From contig NZ_MECL01000009.1 of assembly GCF_014596445.1 (NCBI RefSeq), positions 1-64,000 of the forward strand: 64,000 bases of DNA. Reading direction: 5' to 3'. Shown here one piece after another: positions 26,417-34,178 of the stretch. Under the pieces are notes generated by a model. That model worked only from the letters and a program-made list of their open reading frames with translations, did not search any database and had not been told where the DNA came from. Numbering within the stretch: position 1 is the stretch's first letter; every line of letters starts with the position of its first letter. Both the position numbers and the translations under genes were made by a program. This DNA is from Streptomyces sp. CBMA29 (lineage in GTDB: Bacteria; Actinomycetota; Actinomycetes; Streptomycetales; Streptomycetaceae).

Positions 26417-27265
26417 ATGACAGAGACCGACCAAGGCAAACAGCCTCGCCTCGTGCCCTACCGGGACGCACTGCGACTGGTGTGGGGTGACGACGAGTCA
26501 GGGAAGCTGCCGGACTGGTTCCTGGCGAGTGACGAGAAGATGAGCGTCAACATCGTGGCCATCCCGGTCGGCGGTGCCGTCATCCACTCGGACGAGAACC
26601 GGTCGATCTTCGGATCCGACGAGTTCTTCTACGTTCTCGACGGGACGATGGTCCAGTCGAACCCGACCACGGGTGAAGTCCTCGTCATCGAGGCGGGCGA
26701 CGCGGCCTGGTTCCGCAAGGACACCTGGCACCACCAGTGGAACTACAGCGACACCGAGCTGCGGTTCGTGGAGTTCTTCCACCCCTCCCCCAAGACCGGC
26801 ACGGGCCAGCCGTACGCGCAGACCCACGAGAACATCACCACCTACAAGCACAAGCAGGACGAGTACATCGGCCGCTGGCCGATGGCGCGTGCCGAGGCCG
26901 ACGCCGCGAAGACCATGTGGGCGGCCAGGGACGAGGACATCCTGTGGCGCCTGGAGGGGCACAAGCGCGGCCGGGAGCTGCTCACCGGCATCATGCTGAG
27001 CACGGAGCACGTGACCATCGGGAAGCAGCGCTTCCTGCCGGGCCAGCGCAGCGACGTGTTCACCCACCAGGGCGACAAGCTGTTCTTCGTCGAAGAAGGC
27101 ACCGTCCATGTCGAGTTCCCGCAGACGCGGGTCTTCTTCGAGCTCGGCCCGCGCGACTCGTGCCAGATCCCGGAAGGTACGCCGCACTCGTTCTACAACG
27201 TGGCGGCCAAGGGCGCCCGCGCGGTGTTCTGCGTCGCCCCGGACTACCTGCCGGCCACCGGCTGA
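26417..27265 (+). CDS. Bicupin protein
   Basis: A 282-residue protein with two cupin domains: roughly residues 45-125 (DEFFYVLDG, then WFRKDTWHHQWNY) and 195-275 (THQGDKLFFVEEGTVHVEF, then IPEGTPHSFYN). Each has His-containing cupin motif remnants, though neither is a textbook metal site. It could be a dioxygenase, isomerase or binding protein. ATG 26417 has AGAAAGAAG just upstream. It is a single-gene unit, divergent from the C45 gene and ending at a strong terminator; its promoter carries a GntR-type site. Confidence 0.82.
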   Translation: MTETDQGKQPRLVPYRDALRLVWGDDESGKLPDWFLASDEKMSVNIVAIPVGGAVIHSDENRSIFGSDEFFYVLDGTMVQSNPTTGEVLVIEAGDAAWFRKDTWHHQWNYSDTELRFVEFFHPSPKTGTGQPYAQTHENITTYKHKQDEYIGRWPMARAEADAAKTMWAARDEDILWRLEGHKRGRELLTGIMLSTEHVTIGKQRFLPGQRSDVFTHQGDKLFFVEEGTVHVEFPQTRVFFELGPRDSCQIPEGTPHSFYNVAAKGARAVFCVAPDYLPATG

Positions 27266-27301
27266 TCCCAGGCCGACCGCCGGCACAGCGGCAGGACATG
27301 A

Positions 27302-27337
27302 GCGACCGCCGACTACCCTCGGGTAGCCGGCGGTCGC
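27302..27337. terminator. Bidirectional terminator between bicupin and amidohydrolase
   Basis: A long hairpin: GCGACCGCCGACTACCC / GGGTAGCCGGCGGTCGC with a 2-base loop and a single A-C mismatch. It lies between two convergent stop codons (27265 and 27365). Confidence 0.85.
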
Positions 27338-27364
27338 CGTCCGCGTCCTGGAGCGGAGAAGACG

Positions 27365-28714
27365 TCAGCCGGTCACGGATTCGTCCCGCGCCACCCGCCG
27401 GCCCCGCTTGAACACCGCGACGACCCGGTCGAGGTCGCCGATCGACTCGGTCGGGTTCCCCGCGACGACCAGGAGGTCGGCGTACGCGCCGGGCGCGATC
27501 GTGCCCACCTCACCGGCGCGGCCGAGGGCATGGGCGCCTCCGGAGGTCAGCGCCGCGAGCACCTCCGCCGGTCGCCATCCGGCGAACGCGACCATCGCGC
27601 GCGCCCTGGCCGTCAGGTCGCGGCAGTCGGAGAACTGCCCGTAGACCGAGTCCGATCCCAAAGCCACCGGCACGCCCGCGCGGGCGAGCGTCCGTCCGTT
27701 CCGCCAGATGCGCAGCCGACGCTCCAGGCCGGGCGCCATCCCTGAATCCGGGCCGGGCGCCATCCGTGGGTCCGGGCCGGGTGCCATCCGTGGGTCCGAG
27801 CCTGGCGCCACCGCTCCGTCCAGCAGATCGGCGATCGTCGGCTCGATCGGACCGGCGAGGACGACCGACTGCTTACGGTCGCACAGGGCGCGCAGCAGTT
27901 CCGGAGGCGGCGCCTGAATCCGGCCGCGGGCATCGAGCCAGGTGCAGTGCTCGATCGTGTCGACCCCGACGGCGAGCGCGATCTCGATCCCCTCGGTGCC
28001 GTGCGCGTGGGCGGCGACCCGCAGGCCGCGGCCGTGCGCGGCGGCCACGATCGCGGCCATCTCGGACCGCCCCAGATACGCCCTGCTCATGTCGGTGCCG
28101 GGGGTCAGCGAACCGCCGGTCACCGCGATCTTGACGAGGTCGGCTCCCTCGTCGTGCAGCAGCCGCACCGCTCCGGCCGCCTCGGCGGCCCCCTCGACGG
28201 TGATGCCGAACGAGCGGAAGTGGCCGTCGGGTGAGGTGATCGGGCGGCCCGCGGCCACGACAGTGGGCCCGTCCGCGGGCCGCGAGCCGATCGCGTCCCG
28301 CAGGTCCTGGCCGTCGGTCCCGGGTGAGCCGAGGTCGCGGACGGTGGTGACGCCCCTGCCCAGCAGACGGCAGGCGACGGCGCGTGCGGCGGCCGTCGCG
28401 GCGGCGGAACCGCCGCGCACCCGCGTCAGGTCCTGCCCGTACGGCAGAAGGAGGTGGGTGTGCGCGTCGATCAGGCCGGGAAGTACCGTCGCCGCCTCGA
28501 ACGTCAGCTCAGGACCGCCGGTGTGCGGAACAGCGGCGTCGGGACCGACCGCGGCGATCCTGTCGCCGCGGATCAGGATCGCCGCGCCCCGTCGGGCGAC
28601 GCCCGCTCCCCCGTACAGCCACCGCGCCCGGATACGCGTGGCCGGGCCCGCCTGCGCCGCCAGATCCTCGGTCGCCAGGTCCTCCGCCGCCAGGTCCTCC
28701 GCCGCACCCGTCAC
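27365..28714 (-). CDS. Metal-dependent amidohydrolase
   Basis: A 449-residue amidohydrolase-superfamily enzyme of the imidazolonepropionase/prolidase-like type. It has H-x-H in LIDAHTHLLLP, a candidate carboxylated Lys in ADLVKIAVTGG, His residues in AAHAHG and TIEHCTW, and Asp in ALGSDSVYG. It would hydrolyse a cyclic amide, lactam or peptide-like bond. GTG 28714 overlaps the racemase-like stop (GTGA). Two oddities are an N-terminal AEDLA repeat and an internal MAPGPDPR octapeptide repeated about three times (24-bp DNA repeats at 27725-27812), inserted between strand regions of the barrel. Confidence 0.87.
   Translation of the reverse strand: MTGAAEDLAAEDLATEDLAAQAGPATRIRARWLYGGAGVARRGAAILIRGDRIAAVGPDAAVPHTGGPELTFEAATVLPGLIDAHTHLLLPYGQDLTRVRGGSAAATAAARAVACRLLGRGVTTVRDLGSPGTDGQDLRDAIGSRPADGPTVVAAGRPITSPDGHFRSFGITVEGAAEAAGAVRLLHDEGADLVKIAVTGGSLTPGTDMSRAYLGRSEMAAIVAAAHGRGLRVAAHAHGTEGIEIALAVGVDTIEHCTWLDARGRIQAPPPELLRALCDRKQSVVLAGPIEPTIADLLDGAVAPGSDPRMAPGPDPRMAPGPDSGMAPGLERRLRIWRNGRTLARAGVPVALGSDSVYGQFSDCRDLTARARAMVAFAGWRPAEVLAALTSGGAHALGRAGEVGTIAPGAYADLLVVAGNPTESIGDLDRVVAVFKRGRRVARDESVTG
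27725..27812. repeat. 24-bp coding repeat in amidohydrolase
   Basis: About three and a half copies of a 24-bp unit (gggccgggcgccatccgtgggtcc and variants) encode MAPGPDPR-like octapeptides, a Pro/Gly-rich insertion within the barrel. It is probably a variable-length surface loop. Confidence 0.8.
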
Positions 28715-29382
28715 GGCTGGCGCAGCCGGTCGGCGAGCGCTTCGAGCGCCGGCCGGGGACTGGCCAGTACGGGAATCCGCGGGGCTTCGTCGAGCCCCGC
28801 GACGATACGGCTCATCGACGCCTGAGCGAGCACGATGACGTCGCACCGGGGAATCAGCTCGCCCAGCGCGTCGCGGACCAGCGTGTCGTGGGCGGCGGGA
28901 TCGCCGCCCGCCTGCGCCTCGAAGGCGCCCACGCACAGCGTCTCGACGAGTTCGATCGGCGCGTCGGCCTGTTCCGCCGCCCGGCGGATCAGGTTCGCGG
29001 TCGGGGCCAGCGTCGTACCGAGGGTCGCGATCACACCGATCCGCGGACCGCGCCGTACGGCTTCCTCGGCCATCCGCTCGTCGATCCGCAGCACCGGGAC
29101 CGTGCTGAAGGGCCTGGTCCGCTCCACCGCCTCGCCGAGCGACGAGCAGGTGACCAGTACGAAGTCGGCGCCCGCGTCGGCCGCCGACCAGACATGCCCG
29201 AGCAGGCGGCGGGCGGTCCCGGCGCGCACGCCTCCCTCCGCGCGGGTCGCCGAGAGGAGGCTGTCGTCCACGATGTGGCGCAGTTCGATCTCGTGGGGGA
29301 GCGACTCGGCCGCCAGGGCGGTGAAGACCGGGGGCAGCGTGGTCACGGTGTGGATCATGGTGATGACAGGACGGTCGGACAT
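28711..29382 (-). CDS. Asp/Glu/hydantoin racemase-family protein with a single active-site Cys
   Basis: A 223-residue protein of the Asp/Glu racemase fold. The first-half Cys is present in VTCSSLGE near residue 79. The second-half position that holds Cys in two-base racemases reads LAQASMSRI, without Cys. That argues against a classical racemase and for a decarboxylase, isomerase or lyase role. It sits between the class II aldolase and amidohydrolase genes with 3- and 4-base junctions, so it belongs to the same operon. Confidence 0.8.
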   Translation of the reverse strand: MSDRPVITMIHTVTTLPPVFTALAAESLPHEIELRHIVDDSLLSATRAEGGVRAGTARRLLGHVWSAADAGADFVLVTCSSLGEAVERTRPFSTVPVLRIDERMAEEAVRRGPRIGVIATLGTTLAPTANLIRRAAEQADAPIELVETLCVGAFEAQAGGDPAAHDTLVRDALGELIPRCDVIVLAQASMSRIVAGLDEAPRIPVLASPRPALEALADRLRQP

Positions 29383-29385
29383 GGG

Positions 29386-30018
29386 TCACCTGTTCGGGTC
29401 GGCCGGACGCAGGGCGCCGATCTGGTCGCTGGTCAGAGTGGATATGTCATGGGACCGGACGGCCAGCCACAATCTGGCGGTCGCCTCGATCTCCTCGGCC
29501 GCCTCGGCCGCGTCGGCGAGCGTGACGCCCGCGGCGAGCGTGCCGTGGTGGGCCAGCAGCAGGCAGTGGGACCGCGTGAGCAGCGGGCCGACCGCCTCGG
29601 CCATAGCCGGGTCCCCGGGCCTGAAGTAGGGCACGACCGGGAGGGAACCGACCCGCATCACGTAGTAGGGGGTGAGCGGGGGAATCGCGTCGGACGGATC
29701 GGTCTCCCGCAGCAGCGAGACCGCGACGGCGCCGTGGGAATGGAGGTGGACGACGGCGCGCAGTTCGGGGCGGGCGCGGTACACCGCCAGGTGCAGCAGG
29801 AGTTCCTTGGTCGGCGGCGGGCCGGACAGTCGGGCGCCTTGCCCGTCGACGTGCGCGAGCCCGTCCTCGGTCAGTGAGCCGAGCGCCGCGCCGGTCGGGG
29901 TGACCAGCACGCCGTCCGCCGTGCGCACGCTCAGGTTTCCGGTACGGCCGTGCGCGAGCCCGCGGTCGGACAGGAGCTTCGCGTACGCGACCAGGTCCCC
30001 GGCGGGTGTCGGCGTCAT
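29386..30018 (-). CDS. Class II aldolase/adducin family protein (OtnC/fuculose-phosphate aldolase-like)
   Basis: A 210-residue zinc aldolase fold with GRTGNLSVR, PTG and the zinc ligands HLHSHG and AHHGTLAAG. Family members cleave or decarboxylate sugar-acid phosphates. The ATG at 30018 overlaps the stop of the DUF1537 kinase gene (ATGA). This kinase/aldolase pairing matches characterised 3-oxo-tetronate (OtnK/OtnC) pathways, where the aldolase-like enzyme decarboxylates the kinase product. An equivalent role here is inferred. Confidence 0.9.
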   Translation of the reverse strand: MTPTPAGDLVAYAKLLSDRGLAHGRTGNLSVRTADGVLVTPTGAALGSLTEDGLAHVDGQGARLSGPPPTKELLLHLAVYRARPELRAVVHLHSHGAVAVSLLRETDPSDAIPPLTPYYVMRVGSLPVVPYFRPGDPAMAEAVGPLLTRSHCLLLAHHGTLAAGVTLADAAEAAEEIEATARLWLAVRSHDISTLTSDQIGALRPADPNR

Positions 30019-31373
30019 CGGGCCACGGCCTTGAGGAAGAAGTCAGGTCCGCCGAAGTTGCCGGACTTCAACGCGAGTGCCAACTCGGTCGGGCCGAGCG
30101 AACGCGTCCAGGGCACGCCCGGGGCGATGGGGCCGCCCAGTTGGAGGGCCCGTACGCCGAGCCGTTGCAGCACCGCGCCGGAGGTCTCGCCTCCTGCGAC
30201 GACCAGCCGTCGTATCCCGCCGTCGACCACTCCGGCGGCCAGCTCGGCGAGGAAGGTCTCGATGGCGGAGCCCAGTCCGGTCGGTCCGGTGCCGGTCCCG
30301 GCTTCGGTTCCAGCTTCGGCTTCTTCGGCTGCTTCGGCTTCTTCGGCTGGTGGGCGGGCGTCCACCGCGCTGTGGACCAGCACCGCCGGCGAGTCCGACA
30401 GCAACGTCAGCGCACGCGCGACGACCTCGGCCGCGTACCCCGCGTCGTCCCGAACCCGGGCGAGGTCGAGGGCGATGGCCGGGCCGCTCTCGCGGAAGGT
30501 GGCGACCTGGCCGCGAGTGGCGTCCGAGCAGCTTCCCGCGACGATGAAGGTGGGTCCCTCGATGGTGTCCGCGAAGTCACCGGGGCCGGGGCAGGGGCCG
30601 GGGCCGGCCGCGTCGGCCGGGACCGTGCGGTGCGAGGCCGCGCCGGGTTGGGCCGCCCGGGGTTGGGCCGCCCCGGCCGCCGCGTGCAGACCGTTCGCTC
30701 CGATCCAGAAGGCCGCGTCACCGATGGCGTCCGCGAGGACCAGCAGGTCGTCACGGCAGAGCGCGTCCGCGACCGCGAAACGCGCACCGGCCGCGCGCAG
30801 GTCCGCCAGTCGGGCGCGTACGGCCGGGGCCCCGGACCGTACGCGGGAGTGATCCACGAGACCGACCTCGGCGGTGGTCTGGGCCGTCAGCAGCCGTACG
30901 AGGTTGGAGTCGGTCATCGGATTGAGGGGGTGCCGGGCCAGCGAGGACTCCGCCAGCGGCAGGTCGTGGACGAACAGGTTTCCCTGGTAGACGGTCCTGC
31001 CATTGGCCGGCGCGGCCGGGCAGACCAGCGTGATCCCGCTGCCCAGCGCATCCGCGAGGGCGAGTCCGACGGGTCCGATGTTGCCGCGCGGCGTGGAGTC
31101 GAACGTCGAGCAGATCTTGAAGCCGATCCGGCGCGCTCCGAGGTCCCGCAGCCCGCGCAGTGCCGCCAGCGATTCGGCCACCGCTTCTTCCGGCGGCACG
31201 CTGCGCGTTTTGAGCGAGACGACGACGGCGTCGTGCGGCGGCAGTTCGAGGTCGGGGCCGGGCACGCCCACCACCTGGACCGTCCGCCTGCCCGCCGCGC
31301 TGAGCGCCGCGGCCACGTCCGAACCGCCGGTGATGTCGTCCGCGATGATCCCGATCACTTCCGAGTCACCCAC
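30015..31373 (-). CDS. DUF1537 acid-sugar kinase (OtnK-like)
   Basis: A 452-residue four-carbon acid-sugar kinase family protein. The N-terminal substrate domain starts IGIIADDITGGSDVA and has KICSTFDSTPRGNIGP. The C-terminal nucleotide domain has VVAGGETSGAVLQRLG and ends ALKSGNFGGPDFF. It phosphorylates a 3-oxo or related four-carbon sugar acid. GTG 31373 is the likely start. Low-complexity insertions (AQPRAAQPG, EEAEAAEEAEAG) interrupt both domains. It leads the kinase-aldolase-racemase-like-amidohydrolase operon, with a GntR-type site overlapping its probable transcription start. Confidence 0.9.
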   Translation of the reverse strand: MGDSEVIGIIADDITGGSDVAAALSAAGRRTVQVVGVPGPDLELPPHDAVVVSLKTRSVPPEEAVAESLAALRGLRDLGARRIGFKICSTFDSTPRGNIGPVGLALADALGSGITLVCPAAPANGRTVYQGNLFVHDLPLAESSLARHPLNPMTDSNLVRLLTAQTTAEVGLVDHSRVRSGAPAVRARLADLRAAGARFAVADALCRDDLLVLADAIGDAAFWIGANGLHAAAGAAQPRAAQPGAASHRTVPADAAGPGPCPGPGDFADTIEGPTFIVAGSCSDATRGQVATFRESGPAIALDLARVRDDAGYAAEVVARALTLLSDSPAVLVHSAVDARPPAEEAEAAEEAEAGTEAGTGTGPTGLGSAIETFLAELAAGVVDGGIRRLVVAGGETSGAVLQRLGVRALQLGGPIAPGVPWTRSLGPTELALALKSGNFGGPDFFLKAVAR

Positions 31374-31692
31374 ATTCCCCCCAAAGGTCAGGCAGTCTGA
31401 CAGGTTGAAATGTAGCACGGCGACGCGGCGGTGAGCAGGCACGTCACAGGTAGCAGCGGCGCGCGCGGCGGCGCGTACCCCTGACACGGGGCAGCGGGGC
31501 ATGAACGCCCACCGAAGGAGGGCACGGCTCGGCGCGGCTCGGCTCGGCGACAGACGGCGAGCCGGGTCCCGTAACGACGTGAGAGCAGAGCTGTCAGACA
31601 GCTTGGAGGTGAGCTGCGAGCTGGCCGTACGCCCCTTCGCGGCGTTCCGGCCCTCATGACCATGACGCCACTTCCGTGGCGCCGCGGTCACC
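31374..31692 (-). promoter_or_regulatory. Promoter region of the kinase operon with two GntR-type sites
   Basis: This 319-base gap holds no gene. Minus-strand TACATT (31414-31409) is a -10 candidate. CAGTCTGACAG (31393-31403) overlaps the expected start point. A perfect 15-bp palindrome, AGCTGTC-A-GACAGCT, lies at 31589-31603, about 220 bases upstream of the gene. Two spaced sites could allow looping. A small GCCAC/GTGGC hairpin (31666-31681) follows the gntR stop and may be its terminator. Confidence 0.6.
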
Positions 31693-32382
31693 TCAGGTCG
31701 ACGACCGCGGAGTCTCCGGTCGTTGCAGCATGCTGACCGCGTCCTCGACGGCGCGCAGGTGGGCGACCATCGCCTCGGAGGCGCGGTCCGGGTCGCGGTC
31801 GCGGATCGCCCGGCAGATGGCGAAATGCTCCTCCGTCGAGTGCCGCCAGCGCTCGGCGGAAACGGAGAGCGCCAGGGACTGCTCCTCGAGGATCGACCGG
31901 ATGTCCTTGATCAGCCGGGGAAAGAGGGGGTTGCCCGTCGCGGACGCGATCCCGATGTGCAGTTCGCTGTCCAGCCGGACCCTGATCTCCGGGTCCGCCT
32001 CCACCGCGTACGCCTCGCAGGCCGCCACGATGACCGCCAGTTCCTCCTCGGAGCGGCGGGTCGCGGCCAGCTTGGCCGTCGGCACCTCAAGGTGGCGGCG
32101 CACCTCGTTGAGATCGGTCGACGAGTACTGGCTCAACGTCAGTGAGCTGGAAGCCCGGTTGGAGACCACCATGGAGCCCCGGCCGGTCTGGGACTCGATG
32201 TAGCCGAACGCCCGCAGGCTGCCCAGGGCTTCGCGCAGGGCGGGCCGGCTGACCCCGAACGCGCGCGACATCTCCGCTTCCGAAGGCAGCCAGTCCCCCA
32301 CGGGAATCTCGCCGCGCTCGATGAGCTCGACGAGTTGATTGCGTACGACATCGACAGCGCTGTGCCGTGCCACCCGCTTCAT
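31693..32382 (-). CDS. GntR-family regulator, FadR/FCD type
   Basis: A 229-residue regulator with an N-terminal winged helix (PSEAEMSRAFGVSRPALREALGSL) and an all-helical FCD effector domain with metal-binding-type residues in DSELHIGIA and the EEHFAI...MVAHL helices. ATG 32382 gives a normal family length; a longer frame reaches 32523. The leader contains an overlapping palindrome GACAG-A-CTGTC. FCD regulators usually bind odd-centred GTNNNAC palindromes and release on sensing a carboxylic acid. The matching TGTCWGACA sites around this island make it the likely master repressor. Confidence 0.92.
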   Translation of the reverse strand: MKRVARHSAVDVVRNQLVELIERGEIPVGDWLPSEAEMSRAFGVSRPALREALGSLRAFGYIESQTGRGSMVVSNRASSSLTLSQYSSTDLNEVRRHLEVPTAKLAATRRSEEELAVIVAACEAYAVEADPEIRVRLDSELHIGIASATGNPLFPRLIKDIRSILEEQSLALSVSAERWRHSTEEHFAICRAIRDRDPDRASEAMVAHLRAVEDAVSMLQRPETPRSST

Positions 32383-32422
32383 CGCCACGAGCTTGCGCGA
32401 CTGCCGCTCCCGGACCGGTATT

Positions 32423-32435
32423 GACAGACTGTCTG
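32423..32435. promoter_or_regulatory. Overlapping palindromes upstream of gntR
   Basis: GACAGACTGTCTG contains two interleaved odd-centred palindromes (GACAG-A-CTGTC and CAGAC-T-GTCTG) 41-53 bases before the chosen gntR start. The half-sites resemble those of the island operators but are arranged differently, so autoregulation is plausible but less certain. Confidence 0.4.
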
Positions 32436-32538
32436 GCTGCTCTTCCACGGTCCCTAGTCTGCGCCAGCCGAGGGGTCGAGCGCAATCACCAGCCCGCCGG
32501 ACACTCCGCGGACACTCCCCCACCTCGGGTCACAAACC

Positions 32539-32583
32539 TTGCGGAATCTTGAACATATCCCGCATACTCAACCTGTAAGACAA
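32539..32583 (+). promoter_or_regulatory. Promoter and operator of the DJ-1/phosphotriesterase unit
   Basis: TTGCGG (32539-32544), an 18-base spacer and CATACT (32563-32568) are followed five bases later by CTGTAAGACAA (32573-32583), one change from the TGTCAGACA core. The layout copies the cupin promoter and operator. Confidence 0.5.
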
Positions 32584-32626
32584 CCAGCCAGGTTCATGTG
32601 CCGTGTGCAACCCGAAGGACAGTCGT

Positions 32627-33064
32627 ATGCCCCAGTCCCGGACAGTCGTCGTCTTGTCGTTCCCCGGGTACCAGGAGGTCGAGTTCTGGTACCCGGCGTT
32701 CCGCGCACGGGAGGCCGGCGCCGACCTGCACCTGGTCACGTCGGACCCGGAGGGTTGCGAGAGCCATCTCGGCTACCCCGTCGTTCCGACCGCGACCGTC
32801 GAGCAACTGGCGGGGCTGACCATCGACGCCCTGGTGGTGCCGGGCGGCGTGGGCGCGGTACCGGTCGCCTCGGCCGGTCAGCGCGCCCTGATCGGCGACT
32901 TCTCCGTCCGGCACGGCCACCTGGTCTCCAGCGGAACCGGCACCGACCTCGTGCGTTCGCTGCTGGGCCCCGGCTTCACCAGCCCCAACTGGCTGACCGC
33001 GCCCGACGCCGACGGCCTGCCCGAGCTGTACCGGGAGCTGTTCGGCCGCTGGTCGCGGAAGTGA
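32627..33064 (+). CDS. DJ-1/PfpI-like protein lacking the nucleophile Cys
   Basis: A 145-residue protein with the DJ-1/PfpI N-terminal half (SFPGYQEVEFWYPAFRAREAGA, IDALVVPGG). The nucleophile elbow that should read CHAGW is replaced by SSGTGT near residue 101, and the C-terminal third is missing compared with the paralogue at 34179. It is probably catalytically inactive, a binding partner or a decaying duplicate. ATG 32627 has GAAGGA 7 bases upstream. It is the first gene of a three-gene unit with the phosphotriesterase-like gene. Confidence 0.8.
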   Translation: MPQSRTVVVLSFPGYQEVEFWYPAFRAREAGADLHLVTSDPEGCESHLGYPVVPTATVEQLAGLTIDALVVPGGVGAVPVASAGQRALIGDFSVRHGHLVSSGTGTDLVRSLLGPGFTSPNWLTAPDADGLPELYRELFGRWSRK

Positions 33065-33098
33065 CGACGACCGCATTCGAGAGCAGGAGGCAGAAACG

Positions 33099-34139
33099 TT
33101 GAAGATTCTACGAACAGTCCTCGGTGACGTGCCCGCGGAGAACTCGGGCAAGATCCTCAGCCACGAGCACCTGCTCTACGGCTACCCCGGCGCGGAGTTG
33201 GACCACCGCACCGTGCTGGACTACAGCGCCGCGGTCGACGTCGTCGCGGGCCAGGTCCAGCGCGGGATGGACGGGTACGGCTACGGGACCATCGTCGACA
33301 TGACCCCGCCCGAGGTCGGCCGTCACCCGCAGTTCATGGTCGACGTGGCCAAACAGACGGGCATGAACGTGGTCGCCATCACGGGCTTCTTCCCCGAGCG
33401 GATGGGGGTGCCGTACTACTGGCGGCGCCAGACCGTCGAGGAGCTGACCGAGTTCTTCGTCAAGGACCTCACCGAGGGGATGGTCTTCGCCTGGCAGCAG
33501 ACCCCCTACCGGGCCGGTGCCATCAAGATCGCGACCGGCCAGGAGAGCGTCACGCCCAAGCCGAGCCCGCTCGGCCCGAACGGCCGGCACATCCACGAGG
33601 TGGAGGACCGGGTCATCCGCGCCGCGGCCCGTGCGGCGACGCAGGTGGGCTGCGCCATCAACACCCACATCGACCCCATGGACTTCGAGGTGACCAACCC
33701 CGGTCGCGAGCAACTGGAGATCCTCGCGGAGGAGGGCATGGACCTGGCGAAGGTCATCATCGGCCATGCCTTCGTCCCCCCGCAGGTCGAGATGATGCGC
33801 GAGATCCTCGCCATGGGCGCCAACGTCCAGCTCGACCACGTCGGCATCCCGTGGCGCGTCGGCAGCGCCGAGGAACTGGACGAGGCCATGGCGAACGCCC
33901 TGGTGACGCTCATCGACGAGGGATACCTGGACAACGTGGTCATCTCGTTCGACCGCTGGTTCTTCAACCCGCGCGCCGGGGTGACCGAGTCCGACCCCCA
34001 GTTGCTCAACGAGAAGGTCGACCTCGGCTACATGTTCACCAGTTTCGTCCCGCGCCTGAAGTCCAAGGGCGTCACCGACGAGCAGCTCGACGCGCTGATG
34101 ATTCACAACCCGCGGCGGATCTTCGCGATCGACGTCTGA
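33099..34139 (+). CDS. Phosphotriesterase-family metallohydrolase (PTE-like lactonase/esterase)
   Basis: A 346-residue TIM-barrel hydrolase. All binuclear metal ligands of the family can be placed: His22 and His24 (SHEHLL), carboxylated Lys143 (AGAIKIATG), His190 (INTHID), His223 (IIGHAF) and Asp285 (ISFDRWF). The TTG start at 33099 has AGGAGG 8 bases upstream. Natural substrates of this family are mostly lactones or phosphoesters rather than pesticides. It is flanked on both sides by DJ-1-like genes, and the three are probably one transcript under GntR control. Confidence 0.93.
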   Translation: MKILRTVLGDVPAENSGKILSHEHLLYGYPGAELDHRTVLDYSAAVDVVAGQVQRGMDGYGYGTIVDMTPPEVGRHPQFMVDVAKQTGMNVVAITGFFPERMGVPYYWRRQTVEELTEFFVKDLTEGMVFAWQQTPYRAGAIKIATGQESVTPKPSPLGPNGRHIHEVEDRVIRAAARAATQVGCAINTHIDPMDFEVTNPGREQLEILAEEGMDLAKVIIGHAFVPPQVEMMREILAMGANVQLDHVGIPWRVGSAEELDEAMANALVTLIDEGYLDNVVISFDRWFFNPRAGVTESDPQLLNEKVDLGYMFTSFVPRLKSKGVTDEQLDALMIHNPRRIFAIDV

Positions 34140-34178
34140 GCCGCCCCGCATCCGATCCGTCGCCCAAGAGGGAAGCAC

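Noticed and set aside
27725..27812. Mobile element or integrated repeat
   Set aside because: The 24-bp repeats are in frame within the amidohydrolase; no transposase or terminal inverted repeats are nearby.
33099..34139. Organophosphate-degrading phosphotriesterase
   Set aside because: The metal ligands fit the whole family, most members of which are lactonases or esterases; nothing here specifies organophosphate activity.
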